Origin: Mallotus nudiflorus
Lineage: Eukaryota; Streptophyta; Magnoliopsida; Malpighiales; Euphorbiaceae
Length of the DNA: 64,000 nucleotides
Assembly (NCBI GenBank): GCA_947683625.1
Contig: CANTUR010000044.1
Location: 1,054,001 to 1,118,000, forward strand
Direction: 5' to 3'
This document shows, piece after piece, positions 45,578 through 56,430 of this stretch. The number at the start of each line of letters is the position of its first letter. Positions within the stretch are counted from its first letter, which is position 1. The notes below the pieces were generated by a model. That model was given only the letters and a program-made list of their open reading frames with translations, made no database searches and was not told where the DNA came from. Both the position numbers and the translations under genes were made by a program.

Positions 45578-46820
45578 ATGAAAGAATAAAGTTTGAGGTC
45601 CTTACAGTCGATTCTGAAAGGGTTGGACAATAAATCTTGGGCCGATTTAGAGCCATTCCATCTTGCGGTCTTCAAATCACTCCATACTAGGAGAATCAAT
45701 TACCCTTTTCTCCATGCTATGGTTCAATTTTGGGATCCCCAGAAACACGTTTTTTGGCTCAACACGATGGAAATATGCCCCCTACCAGAGGGATTCGAGG
45801 CAATTCTTGGTCATCATACAGATTCTACTTGCCAATTTGCAATTCCTGCTCTTGAAAACCTGGATTCTCGTTCCATTCAATAACAAATGGCATATATGTT
45901 CAATATTCCACCTTGGACTTCCTTCCACCGTATCTCAAACTCAGAAATCAAATTAGAGTCCCTACTTGAAGTCATCATAATTGTGGACAAAGGGGAAACT
46001 TACTGGCCCCGCATGTTAGCCCTCTATTTGTATGCTCAATTTCTGCTGGTTTCCCCCTCAGGGCATTGCGATATGAAGATCCTCTTCATCCTCGACCAAG
46101 TGGATTCAGGGCTCAATCCCTTTCCTCTCATCTTAGCAGAAACCATCATTGGATTGGATGACTTCACAAGGACACGATGATTCTCTGGAAGCCCTTTTTT
46201 ACTGGAGGTAAGTTTCTAGTTGCCCCCCTTTTCTTTCAATTGCCAATACCGCCTGTATCTAACCATTTGCAGTCCCGTAAATGTGGTTTTATGAAAGGCT
46301 GGGCTTGATCGAACCTCCCCAAGACATTAGGCATTATCAAGCTAAACATTATTGAATAAGGAAACTACATCCTATCCCTACGGACATTCACAGCTGGTTA
46401 TCAACGTTCCCTGATACATTTATTCATTGGATTTGTCCCTGGTAGGGTTTGTAGCATGTGACCCTCCAGTCTTATATGTATTGCGTCCCGATTGTCGATC
46501 TTCATTTTACCACTTTCTATAATCCAGCTCGCCTCTATCTCCAATATGGTCATAAACAACTGATTATGGAGCCTGTTCACGAATTTGAGCCAAGGCCACT
46601 TTCTCAGAATTTTCTAGACCACCTGGTGGCGACTTGGCCTCAAAGAGTCATCAAAAGAAACTTAAGCTACGATGGTGATCAGAGCACCGATGATCATTAC
46701 AAAGCGTGGGTTCACTTACAACAGACAGAAAGAGACGAGCTTATTAAATATAAAAAGACAAGAGAATTACAGATGTTAAGTTCACAGGGTAGGCAACAAA
46801 AGAAGAGAAGGCAAAACTAG
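45578..46820 (+). pseudogene. DUF7745-like gene carried antisense in the Tat element
   Basis: A start ATG at 45578 is followed by a premature TAA as codon 4 (45587-45589), then the same frame runs to 46180 with one stop near 45881. Motifs: NYPFLHAMVQFWDPQKHVFW and PLPEGFEAILG, the conserved FWDP...F...P..EEY..LLG pattern of the plant domain I recall as DUF7745, then YWPRMLALYLYAQFLL. An intron fits 46208-46272 (GGAG|GTAAGT...TTTGCAG|TCCC). The second exon reads IHSWLSTFP, YMYCVPIVDLHFTTFYNPAR and LYLQYGHKQLI, then a K/R-rich tail to 46817. Such genes are frequent in Tat-type elements, and their function is unknown. It is inactive because of stops and a frame break just after the intron. Confidence 0.7.
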
Positions 46821-47204
46821 CTCATGGAATGAAGTCATCATTTTCCTTTTTGTTAGACGTAATTTCCCTTTTTTACTAGTTAAACGGCTTGTAATGGACA
46901 CATTATGCAATGTTTAATGACAATTAAAGCAATCCATTTCATTTCATTTAAGCACAAAACGTATATACATTTCACTTCTGGTACATCTCATATTATTAGT
47001 TGGCTTACCCTTGCAAGTTTTCTAACTAACCATTTTGCGCCTCTCTCTCCCCTTTTATATGTCCTTAACTTTTGCCTGGACCGCCTCTTTTGAGGTTTTC
47101 AGTCCAACAGGACTCCTTTTTTCTTTTTTTCTTTTTGGTCTCTAATTTTTGCCTAGACAGCCTCTTTTTGAGGTTTTCTCCCTAGCGAGACTTTTTACAG
47201 AAAT
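46821..47204. other. Spacer between the antisense gene and the integrase end
   Basis: Contains a duplicated segment, TGCCTGGACCGCCTCTTTTG near 47074 and TGCCTAGACAGCCTCTTTTT near 47151, about 77 bp apart. Confidence 0.5.
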
Positions 47205-48646
47205 TATTTCTTGAGTTTGTCTAGGTTGATGGGTTCTTTGAACTCGTTTCCCTCCATGTCAGACAAAAAGGCAGTGCCTTTTGAAAATAGCTTCTTTACT
47301 AGATACAGTCCCTCCCAGTTGGGCTTAAACTTTCCTCAAGGATCAGTTGTGAATGATCTTGTAAGTTTCAACACCAGATCCCCCTCTCAAATCTTGCCTG
47401 GCTTGATCTTCTTATTATAGGCACGGGCTATTCTTCCCTGATACAACTGAGAATGATACATAGCCTTCATCCTCTTTTCATCCAGTAGTGTCAGCTGGGC
47501 CAACCGACTTTTGATCCACTGATACTTGGGGAGTTTGGATTCTAGAAGGACTCTTAATGACCTTATCTCAACCTCTACGGGAAAAATTGCTTCACACCCA
47601 TAAACTAAGGAGTATGGAGTGACCCCTGTAGAGGTTCTAGTAGTAGTTCGATACCCCCATAACGCGAATTGTAAGTATTCAGCCCAAACTCGATAATTTT
47701 CTAGCATCTTAGCCAAAATCTTCTTCACATTCTTATTTGCTGCTTCTACCGCTCCATTTGCCTGTGGCCTATATGGAGATGATCTATGATGCTCAATCTT
47801 ATAGTCCTTTAGTAGCGTGGCCGTCTCTGCTCGAAACTGAACACCGTTGTCTGTGACTATGTGGTATGGCAGACCAAACCTGCAGATTATGTTCTTTTTG
47901 ATGAATCTCGACATCTGCCTCGCCCCCATAGTAGCATAAGATTCAGCCTTAACCTACTTGGAGAAGTAGTCGATGGCTACGATGATGTACCGATGACCAT
48001 TAGTTGCCTTTGGCCTTATCTCCCCTATGATGTCAATCCCCCATACAGCAAACGGCCAAGGAGATGTCATTCCTTGAAGTTCCATAGACGATAGGTGGTT
48101 AACATCACCATATGTTTGGCAACTGTGACATTTCTTCATAAATCCAACACAATCCACTTCCATAATGAGCCAAAAATACCCCTGATGGGCTATTTTCTTT
48201 ACCAAGACAGTCCCATTCATGTGTGGCCCGCACACCCCTTCATGAATTGCTTCCATGAGCTTCTGGCCTTCACCCTTGTTGACACATCTGAGGTGTACCC
48301 TGACTGGCATTCTTTTGTATAACATCCCCCCATGGCTTATGAACTGTCGAGACAACATTTGTAGGGATATCCTTTCTTTCTTATCAGTGTCATCCAGGAA
48401 TTGCCCAGTTTCCAGATACTTTTATAAATCATAGAACCAAGGTTTCTCAGTGACATTAACTGGCGTTACTCTCACCTCTTCGTAACATGGGGATCGAGAC
48501 TTTGTGAGGATTAAGGGTCTGGCCTCTGGTTGCTTCCCACTTTCCCACATGGAGGCTAGTGTGGATAAGGCATCAACTACTTGGTTTCCTTCCCTCAGTA
48601 AATAGACGAATTTATATTGTGTGAAGGAGCACAGAATGGTGGTCAA
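47205..48646 (-). pseudogene. Tat integrase with C-terminal domain
   Basis: Minus-strand frame pieces 48646-48422, 48358-47954 and 47929-47387 are in one frame. The zinc-binding region includes HEGVCGPHMNGTVL and KKCHSCQTYGD (HHCC type). The catalytic core shows WGIDIIGEI (first Asp), VTDNGVQF (second Asp) and the later PQANGAVEAANK with the catalytic Glu, then WAEYLQFALWGYRTT and the C-terminal LYQGRIARAYNKK and FKPNWEGLYLV. Integrase would join cDNA to host DNA. In-frame stops occur at 48422, 47954 (SK*VK, W-to-stop position) and 47387, and several in the tail. Confidence 0.9.
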
Positions 48647-48990
48647 ATGTTCCCAGTACAGCCGTAATCTATCTTCTTTTATCTCCCATTCTTTGGTGGC
48701 TTATTTTATAACCAACATGGAATCCCTATAGATAATGACATTTTTTGCCCCTGCACTACACAATGCTTCTAAGCCAACGATGCAGGCTTCATATTCTGCT
48801 TGGTTATTGGTTGCTTCAAATTTGAGCCTTTTTGCCATCGGGATCATTTCTCCTTCTGGCATAACCAAAATTACTCCTATCCCAACTCCCTTGTTATTAA
48901 CAGCTCTATCAAAGTACATTTCCCAATCTTGTATCTCTATTGCCCCTAAGTGCTTGTCAGGGAACTCCAACTTCCACTCTTAGGTGTCCC
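48530..48990 (-). pseudogene. Second, archaeal-type RNase H (aRH) of the Tat element
   Basis: Downstream of the ordinary RNase H the frame reads WEMYFDRAVNNKGVGIG, then ATNNQAEYEACIVGLEALC, YRDSMLVIK (stop at 48701-48703) and NQVVDALSTLA. These supply the acidic residues D, E, D, D of an RNase H fold distinct from the one fused to RT. A dual RNase H is characteristic of the Tat branch of plant Ty3/gypsy elements. RD replaces the more usual GD at the third acidic site. Confidence 0.85.
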
Positions 48991-49079
48991 CGACCGGGCT
49001 TTACGCCAAGAAGTCTGCTACTGCCCTTCCTTTTACTGTCTTTTTGGCCATATACTCTGTATCAAATTATGTGAGTAAA

Positions 49080-50199
49080 ATGAGCCACCTAGCCAATTTT
49101 CTTGTAAGAGACGGGGTCTGTTGGAGGTACCAGAGAGGATCATATTTGGAAACTGCTTGCACCTTATACAACTGGAAGTAGTGTCAGAGTTTTCTCACTG
49201 CCCAGATCACTGCTAGATAAGTCTTCTCTACTAAAATGTAAGTAGCTTCATAGGGTAAGAGCTTCTTACTTAGGTAATATACAGCGTGCTCCGTTTTCCC
49301 TTCGCCTTCCTGCACTAGCATCACCCCCATTGCATCCTTTTCAATCGCCAGGTATAGGATTAAGACCTTACCTGGTTTCGATGGTTGTAAGACAGGGGGA
49401 TTCATCAGGTAATCCTTGATAGTTTTAAAAGCCTGTTGACATTTCTCATTCCACACAATGGGTTAGTCTTTCTTTAGAAGCTTAAAGATAGGGTCGCAGA
49501 TAGCTGTCAGTTTGGCTATGAATCTGTTGATATACTGTAAGCGCCCTAGAAACCCTCGGACCTCTTTTTCATTTTTTGGCACTGGCATGTCCCTGATTGC
49601 TCTGATTTTATCTGGATCCATCTCTATTCCTTTCTGACTAACAATGTGTCCCAACAGCTTCCCAGATGTGACCCCAAAAACACACTTCTTCGGGTTCAAC
49701 CTGAGATTATACTTTTCTGCCCTAGCCAAAAACTTGTCTAGTGCTTCAAAATGCCCTTCCCCATCATATCATCTACATACACTTCGATCCCTTTATGGAT
49801 CATGTCGTGCAATAGGGCAGTCGCCATCCTTTAATAAGTGGCCCCCATATTCTTCAACCCGAAAGGCATCACTTGGTAACAATGCATGCCCCATTCGGTG
49901 ATGAATGATGTCTTCAACCTATCCATTACTGCCATCATGATTTGATTGTATCCTAAAAATCCATCCATAAAAGAGTACATTGCATTGGAAGTCGCATTAT
50001 CAATTAATGTGTCAATATGTGATAGGGGAAAGTCATCCTTAGGGCAGGCTTTATTCAAATCTCGGTAGTCCACACACACTCTGACCCTTTCGTCCTTCTT
50101 AGGAACTGTAACTATATTTGCTAACCACTGAGTGTCCTCTACCACTTCTAAAAACTTTGCCTTCAACTGCTTTTTGACTTCTTCCTTAACCAGAAGAGC
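49080..50199 (-). pseudogene. Tat reverse transcriptase and first RNase H
   Basis: RT blocks on the minus strand: WLANIVTVPKKDERVRVCVD and YRDLNKACPKDDFPL (about 50130-50020), FLGYNQIMM, FITEWGMHCYQVMPFGLKN, the catalytic YVDDMM near 49775, then after a frameshift around 49745-49765 LNPKKCVFGVTSGKLLGHIV and VRGFLGRLQYINRFIAKL. RNase H follows (LILYLAIEKDAMGVMLVQEG, AVYYLSKKLLPYEATY). The first RNase H lacks a clear leading catalytic Asp, as is common in Tat elements. Stops at 50200, 49831, 49463 and 49184 break the frame. Confidence 0.9.
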
Positions 50200-51657
50200 T
50201 CATTCTGGCCTTAACCTTCTTTGCTTCTGCTTTATTGGCGCTATGTGAGGGTATCTGGGGATTCTATGTTTTGAGATCTCCCTGTCAATCCCGGGCATGT
50301 CTTCATAACCCCAAGCAAATACTTTCTGTCTCTTTTTTAAGATTTCTTCTATTTTTTCTCTCTCACCATGAGTTAAACCAGAAGCAAGCAATATATTTTT
50401 AAGATTATCGTTTGTGCCTAAATTAAATGATTCGGTTTGCATAGAATTAATGTCAAATATATGCATGAAATGATCATCACAAATAGAAAAATGATTAGGG
50501 AATACATCACACAAATAAGCAAATTCATATTTCATTGCATTCACTTTCAAAAAGAAAAGATCGTCAGTCTCAAATAGAGAAGCAAGAGAAACATTACAGT
50601 CATCATAAAAGGTATTTATGATAGAATTGAGGATGTAGGTCTCAAAGTCTAGGTTTTTGTTCTGATCATCAACGCCCTTCTGCCCCGAAGTAGCTTCATT
50701 CTCTTTAGACTCCTCTTCAGCCAGTACCAGCTCCTCAGTAGGGGCCTTTTCAATATCAGCTTCCCCGGCTTTGTTTATAAATTTGGCAAATATCTCGAAC
50801 CCTAGGATGACTTCCCCAGCCACCAGAAGAGGTTTCGGAGTCCCGCTATATGAATGCCCGGTGCCTTCCTTTACAAAGATTTCCCACAAAGTCTTCTTTC
50901 TAGCCTCGATTTCCTCCTCCTTTTCTTCAGACTGGTTCGACATACCCATCTTTTTCCCAGCTTTGTCAACCTCTTTGAACCCTAACCCATGCTTTAAAAT
51001 AGGTACTTTGTTCCCCACAAACCTTGAAGGTCCGCTCTGATCTTTCCCTAATCCCATGCCGGGCAGAAACTTCATATTACGCATCATTCTCAAAACCCTT
51101 TCATCCATCTCATCTTCATAAATTACATAGACTTCAAAAATAGGGCTAAGGGAAATCTCCTTGGGGATAAACTTCAGTGTGGCTATGGCAACTTCAGTTT
51201 CGACTGAGATGGTGATAACCCTCCCTTTATGTGGAAACTTAAACTTTTGATGAACAGTGGATGGAACGCCACTCAGGGGGTGAAACCATGGCCTTCCCAA
51301 TAAAATAACAAAGGTTACCGGGATATCAAGCACATGCAAGTTAACCCAAACTTCTATAGGCCCTGTTCTGACTAACGCCCTGAAAGTTCCCTCCACAGAT
51401 CTTTTGGTGTTATCGTAAGCCTTGATAACTACTTTAGAAGGCTTTAAGTCAGCTACCGTCAGCCCCAGCTTTGGCAGAATCTTCAATGGACACACATTGA
51501 TGGCAGAACCATTATCAATCATCACGTAATAGGTCATCTTCCCTTTTACCTTGGCTTTGATAAACAGGGCCTTGTGGTGATCTCTCCCTTCTAGAGGCAG
51601 ATCGTCATTGGAAAAAGTTATCATTCCTTGAGGATTTTCCGTTAGTGACTGAACCAT
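50200..51657 (-). pseudogene. Tat protease, G-patch-like region and start of RT (485-codon open segment)
   Basis: The longest open segment of the element. It begins after a single TAG at 51658-51660 that separates it from gag in the same frame. The aspartic protease reads MTYYVMIDNGSAINVCPL (residues about 41-58; active-site D-N-G-S form) with ILLGRPWFH as the later flap/ILG block near residue 118. A glycine-rich motif MRNMKFLPGMGLGKDQSG (about 193-210) resembles the G-patch found after the protease in Tat elements. The rest is an acidic linker, then VFAWGYEDMPGID and a proline-rich RT lead-in. Fusion of gag, protease and RT in one frame fits a single Gag-Pol polyprotein. Confidence 0.9.
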
Positions 51658-53487
51658 CTATTCTGGAGTGGAACTAGTGGAAATTTTCCTTTGGTCTAGT
51701 GCTAGGACCAAGGCTTCCCTATGATCCTTAGAATGCATAAGTAACTCCCAAACACTAGCAATGGTCCCTCTGCTTGGTTCTACCCCCTTTCCCTTCTCTG
51801 CATTTCCTACCTTTTTGGGCCCAGTCTTGGTAGCCTCGGTTCCTTTTCCCTTCTTTTCGACCTTCCCCATAGACTGATTCTGCTTACACCCCTCGTTGTC
51901 CCATAGGTCAACTTGTTTTTTGCTTTCATCATCGGAACTCCATATGTCCAAGACTTGCACCTGTAACTCTGTGGGTTGTTCGATTGTTCTCGAATTTTTG
52001 GGCCTGAGTTGTCGGGAATTATGAGAGACATCAATAAAGGAGTTTAGGACTTGTTCTTCTGTTAGGCCAGAGTTAACCATCAGAATGGATGGGTTAGGAG
52101 GTGGTAGATTTCGGTAATTGGGTAATGGGTTGGTTTAAGTGTTTGGTTTTCTATTTTTTGGGTCGGTGATTTTACCTGAGTCTATCAAATCTTGGATTTC
52201 ATGCTTTAACCGGGCACAGTTGTCCGTGTCATGCCTGATGGTTTGATAAAATTTATAGAAAAGCTTTAGGTTGGCTCCAGGTAAGGGTTGTTGCGAAGGC
52301 AAAGGTCATAACAGGTTCTTCTCAATGAGCTTATCGAGGACTTTGGACATAGGACGTCCCAGATTAAAAAATCTCTGGGGTTGTCTAATCATACTAACTT
52401 GTACATTACTGCTCGGTGGTCAAATAGCATGAATCTGAACATTACTGCTCGAGCTAGCTCCATCTTTGCCCCCAAAACCTCTTCCGAAGAATTTCTTCTC
52501 TTGGGCTAAATCTGATTCTTTCTAGACCCCAAATCTATATAACTCTTTAAAATTTTTGATCCCCAGATCCCTCAATTTCCTAGATAATGCGGGAACTCAC
52601 CCTTCTATTACCAAGACCAACTGGTCAGACTCAGTTGGCCTATGCCTCATCAAGGACAATTTTCCCCTCCAACGAGTCAGGTAATCAGCAAAAGGCTCGC
52701 TAAAGTTCTGCTTGGTATTCTGTAAATCTCTCAAGGACACTTCTAGTTGGATGTTGAGACCGTATTGCTTAACAAAAGCAGTGCACAATTCTTTCCAACC
52801 TGACTGAACATGCGGTTCCAAGGTGTAATACCAACAAATCGGCGCTCCTTCCAGTGAAATAGGGAACTGCTTAACAATTTAGCTCTCAGTTAGCTCAGTA
52901 GCCTTCATGTATGTTACATATTGCTTCAAATGCAAATGGGGATCCTCAGCACCAGTGTACTTCTTCATGTCTGGGAATTTAAACTTACAGGGCAGTGGTT
53001 CATCACCCTTTTCCAAATTCAGATCGTAATCTAGGGGGGCAACCATACCCTTCTCCTTCATCATCACCTGCATTTGGTTCATCACTCTGGTCATATTCTT
53101 AGCCCACTCGGTCTGACCCACATCCTCAGCTTGGATGACATTTCTTTGATTCCCCAGATTGGCTAATAGCGTTACATCATCTTCTTCCCTTCCCCTAATC
53201 GGTATTTCCTAGTCAAGGTCGATCGGATCGATTGGCGGTGCATTGGGTGGCTGTGTTGGCTGACCTTCTTTGATGAGCTTAGTGATCTCCCCCATCATTT
53301 CCCTCATTATAGCCCAGGTTTTCACTATTACTTCTTCTCTCCACCGTGCCCTAAATGCTTCTAGATCAAACCCTCCTGCCATTCCTAATTCTGAATTTCT
53401 GATCAAATGACCTAAACTAGTTCGGACCCACCTTACTGAGCTTGAAGGATCTATGGCGCTGCAAAATAACTGGTTAGAATGATGCAT
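51658..53487 (-). pseudogene. Tat gag
   Basis: Frame pieces 53487-53209, 53121-52879, 52821-52597 and 52080-51658 are all in the same frame as pol. A likely start Met lies at about 53379 (MAGGFDLEAFRARW). The capsid-like domain reads FKFPDMKKYTGAEDPHLHL, then ISLEGAPICWYY, WKELCTAFVKQY and FADYLTRWRGKL, the retrotransposon gag pattern. Later LKHEIQDLIDSGKI and a basic tail are typical of Tat. Stops at 53209, 52879, 52597, 52138 and a few between are point changes rather than frameshifts. Gag would form the virus-like particle. Confidence 0.88.
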
Positions 53488-54296
53488 GACATGTATGCAT
53501 GATATGTAAGTCCGTTATATTTAGAAACAAAAAGGTCACACACGAAAAGATATATAAGATCAAAATATGGAACTTAAACGTGCAAACTTCTGCCCTTGTT
53601 TCTCCCACACACGTATTCAATGGTGAGTGTCTTGTCCTAGGATTTTTGGCCTGGGTTTTAATTATCAACGGGGGATAATAAAACCGACGTATGCAAGAAA
53701 ACTCTCAAAATGATTCAAACAAGTAATGGTCCCTTTAAATAAAGCTCGAGTCCACTTTCTATGAGCCAAGATCCTTAGCAACATAAATTTGCTTGTCACA
53801 GCCCATTTAAAATGGGTTATGAGTAGGCATGAGAGGCCTTTATTGACTAGCCTATTTATAATAGGCTTTGGTCTGACACGAGGGCCCATTTTATTTTGGA
53901 CTGCTTACTGATGGGCTCGAGATTTATTTTAAGGGTCCATTATATGGCATAATACACATGCATGTGGAAAATTCCTAAAGATAGTTGCTAAGTCATTACA
54001 TGGGCTTGAGTCTTGGGTAAAAAGGCTTCGGCTCCCACAACGATATACATCCATATACGTCTCCCCACTCAAGGGTCAAACAACGTGGATTAGTATGTGT
54101 CGTGAGTGACAATAATCAAATATTCCACCACCAAGTTTGAGTGAAACGTAGGTAGTGAAGTACTGACTATTGTCGGGTTTATTCTAGACCGAAGTGCTCA
54201 TTGTGTGCAAAATGTGTAGTGAATGCATAAATGTAGGAAGAAATAAGAAAATAATCAAAGATGATAAAACACAAAACATTGGAATCAGTTTCTCTA
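53488..54296 (-). other. Tat 5' leader between PBS and gag
   Basis: About 800 bp of non-coding DNA with inverted words around AGGCATGAGAGGCC and CCTATTTATAATAGG (53845-53866), a short perfect palindromic stem that may be a packaging or dimerisation structure. ORFs 53474-53889 are not convincing. Confidence 0.5.
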
Positions 54297-54314
54297 TCCC
54301 CAGTGGAGTCGCCA
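54297..54314 (-). promoter_or_regulatory. Primer-binding site of the Tat element
   Basis: On the minus strand TGGCGACTCCACTGGGGA begins one base after the 5' LTR end. It starts TGG, complementary to a tRNA CCA end. This sequence type is familiar from Tat/Ogre-like elements; I cannot confirm which tRNA. Confidence 0.8.
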
Positions 54315-54315
54315 C

Positions 54316-56425
54316 TGTAGGTGGCGGGGTTTAGCGCACGCCCAAGTGTTTAGCGACCACGGCACTGTGTGGGCTCGAGGCCCACTAGGAAATACAATAT
54401 AGGTCATGGGCCTATTCGGAGATGGAGTCACCACCTAAATAAAAGCCATGACATACTTTACAACAATTGGATCCCATGGAGGTTCCCAAAAACCGTCATC
54501 AGAGATCGGGTTCGGAAACTAGGTATGAGCGTTTGAATGCTCACCCAACCTTGCGGTTGGCCTCCTTTTTTATTTTGCATTTTATTACCATTTAATTATT
54601 TAATTATTTCCTCATTTACCACAAGTAATGAAATTGCCTTCGGATAATTGTCAGATTTTATAATTAAGTCCGAGTTTGCACATTAGTCCAATTTCATGCC
54701 TTTATGTCCCAACATTCAAAAAAACACAGTAAATAAAATAAATAATAATTTACAACCATACATTGAAAATTAAATAAGGGGAAGGGATTAAGGATTACAA
54801 CGCTTTTTAACCAAATAAACGAAATAATATACAGAAAATAAACCAAACATATACTGAAAATAAACTATTAAAATAACATAAAGACGACAATATACAAAGG
54901 ATAAATAGCAAAAGTGGTTGCTTGATGACATAAATTATCAAGTAATTCCTGTAAATAACACACGATTAGCCCTTCTTCTCATAAAAAAATGAAGTCACAT
55001 ATAACGATATTTACAAAAAGATCCCACAAATAGGTTATCACATTATAAATTAAAAAAAAATCAAACAATCAAGATAATCACCACCATGCAATCATACATA
55101 CATGTTTAAGGTCAAAAGGAGACATGTTAAAGCAGGCATCACAGTAAATGAACAACGAAACAAAGAAGGAAACAGGTTAACCCTGCCAATGAGGCGGTCA
55201 CCTCATTGGTGAGGTAATCACCTCATTGGGATGAGGTGATCACCTCATTGATGAGGCGATCACCTCATTGATGAGGAGATCGCCTCATTGATGAGGAGAT
55301 CGCCTCATCAACAGGGCTCTTATAGGCCCGAGACAAAACAGGTAACACACACACACAAAAGATAGGCTCCTTGAGAGCCTGTCAATGGGGCAATCGCCTC
55401 ATTGATGAGGTGATCATCTCATTGAGATGAGGCGACGCCTCTGTGAAGAGGCATCGCCTGACCACCAGGCCGACTCTGACTCCCAAGGCGTGCAGACTTC
55501 TACTCTAAGTAATTAAAACATGTATATACACACCCTACACTCATCATACTATGACTACATGCAAAATATTCAAAGATCCATCAATGAAATGAGATATCAG
55601 ACATAACACACTAGAGGTAAACCTAAAATGTACTAATAGCTCAGTTGCACATAAGCAAGAATACACAAAATGATGAGCATATTAAGTTTAAGTGCAGGTT
55701 TTATACCAAAATGAGAGGCCCTCAGAGCTGGTTTGGTTGAGATCCTTGCTAAGATGTAGTATCTCTTCTTGACACAAGTTTCTTCCCTCATCTCTTGTGG
55801 GAAAGTGGACCTCCTCTTCTTCAACCTTCCTCCCCTTCTTCAAGATGTTTTTTTTTTCTTCCTTCTCTTTTTTTTCTCCCTTTTTTTTCGAGTTGCTTCC
55901 CCTCCTTCCTTTTCTCTCTCTTTTTTCTCTCTTATTCCGTAGCTTTCCCATGCCCCTAAGCCTCCTAGCCCATCATGAGATCTCATAGCCTTTTTTCCTT
56001 TCCTAAAAGTCTTTTCCTCACGCAAGAAGAAAGTCTAGAGAGTAAGGCCCGCACCACTTGATTGTCATGATTGCAGCTGCATTAAATGCAGCTGCAAGTG
56101 GGTTGCCAGAGGGGCGGCGCCTCATCGGTGAGGCGATCGCCTCTTTGGCAACTGCCAAAGAGGCAATCGCCTCATTACACTAAGGCGGTACCCCTTTGGC
56201 TCGGGCCTGCATTGGGCCGAACGGGCTTGGGCCAAACTCGAGTAGTTAGGCTCGATTTTGAATTTTTTAAGCTTTGGATTTTCAAGTCCACTTTCCACTT
56301 AAAGATTCAGGCTTCATCCTCATGTCCAAGTTCACATTCTCATCATTGGGCTTGACAACGGGCCGGTCAAACTGAGCAACCCTAATTCGTCCCCTAACAC
56401 GAGCCGACCAAATCGGGTGTCTACA
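54316..56425 (-). mobile_element. 5' LTR of the Tat element (2110 bp)
   Basis: Plus-strand start TGTAGGTGGCGGGG and end GTGTCTACA. It aligns end to end with the 3' LTR, with scattered substitutions and extra palindrome blocks at 55194-55311 and 55390-55462. A third cluster is at 56118-56180. CCTATAAGAG (minus strand, near 55327) is the matching TATA candidate. Confidence 0.92.
55190..55462. repeat. GAGGCGATCGCCTC palindrome clusters in the 5' LTR
   Basis: At 55194-55311 about seven units of GAGGYGATCRCCTC type are joined by ATTGAT or ATTGGT linkers, and at 55390-55462 about four more. The second block is absent from the 3' LTR but partly present (AGGCATCGCCTG) in the older solo LTR at 19920, which implies loss from the 3' LTR. 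Confidence 0.9.
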
Positions 56426-56430
56426 CTAAA
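56426..56430. repeat. Target-site duplication CTAAA, right copy
   Basis: Matches 36158-36162 exactly. Confidence 0.9.

Larger units (their letters stand above)
36163..56425 (-). mobile_element. 20.3-kb Ty3/gypsy retrotransposon, Tat lineage, with antisense cargo genes
   Basis: Bounded by two LTRs (36163-38146 and 54316-56425) with TG...CA ends and perfect five-base duplications, so the copy still has both original ends. Transcription sense is minus: 5' LTR, PBS, leader, gag, protease, G-patch-like motif, RT, RNase H, second archaeal-type RNase H, integrase, then two genes on the plus strand, then a 37-bp repeat array, PPT and 3' LTR. A dual RNase H and antisense extra genes are features of the Tat lineage. 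A later solo LTR (3232 bp plus a five-base duplication) sits inside, so the element was about 17.0 kb when it inserted. gag-pol holds roughly twenty in-frame stops and one clear frameshift, so it is inactive. Confidence 0.93.

Noticed and set aside
55688..56025. K/E-rich ORFs in the 5' LTR (and their plus-strand counterparts at 37536-37895)
   Set aside because: They read a C/T-rich low-complexity stretch in opposite frames in both LTRs and contain no domain.
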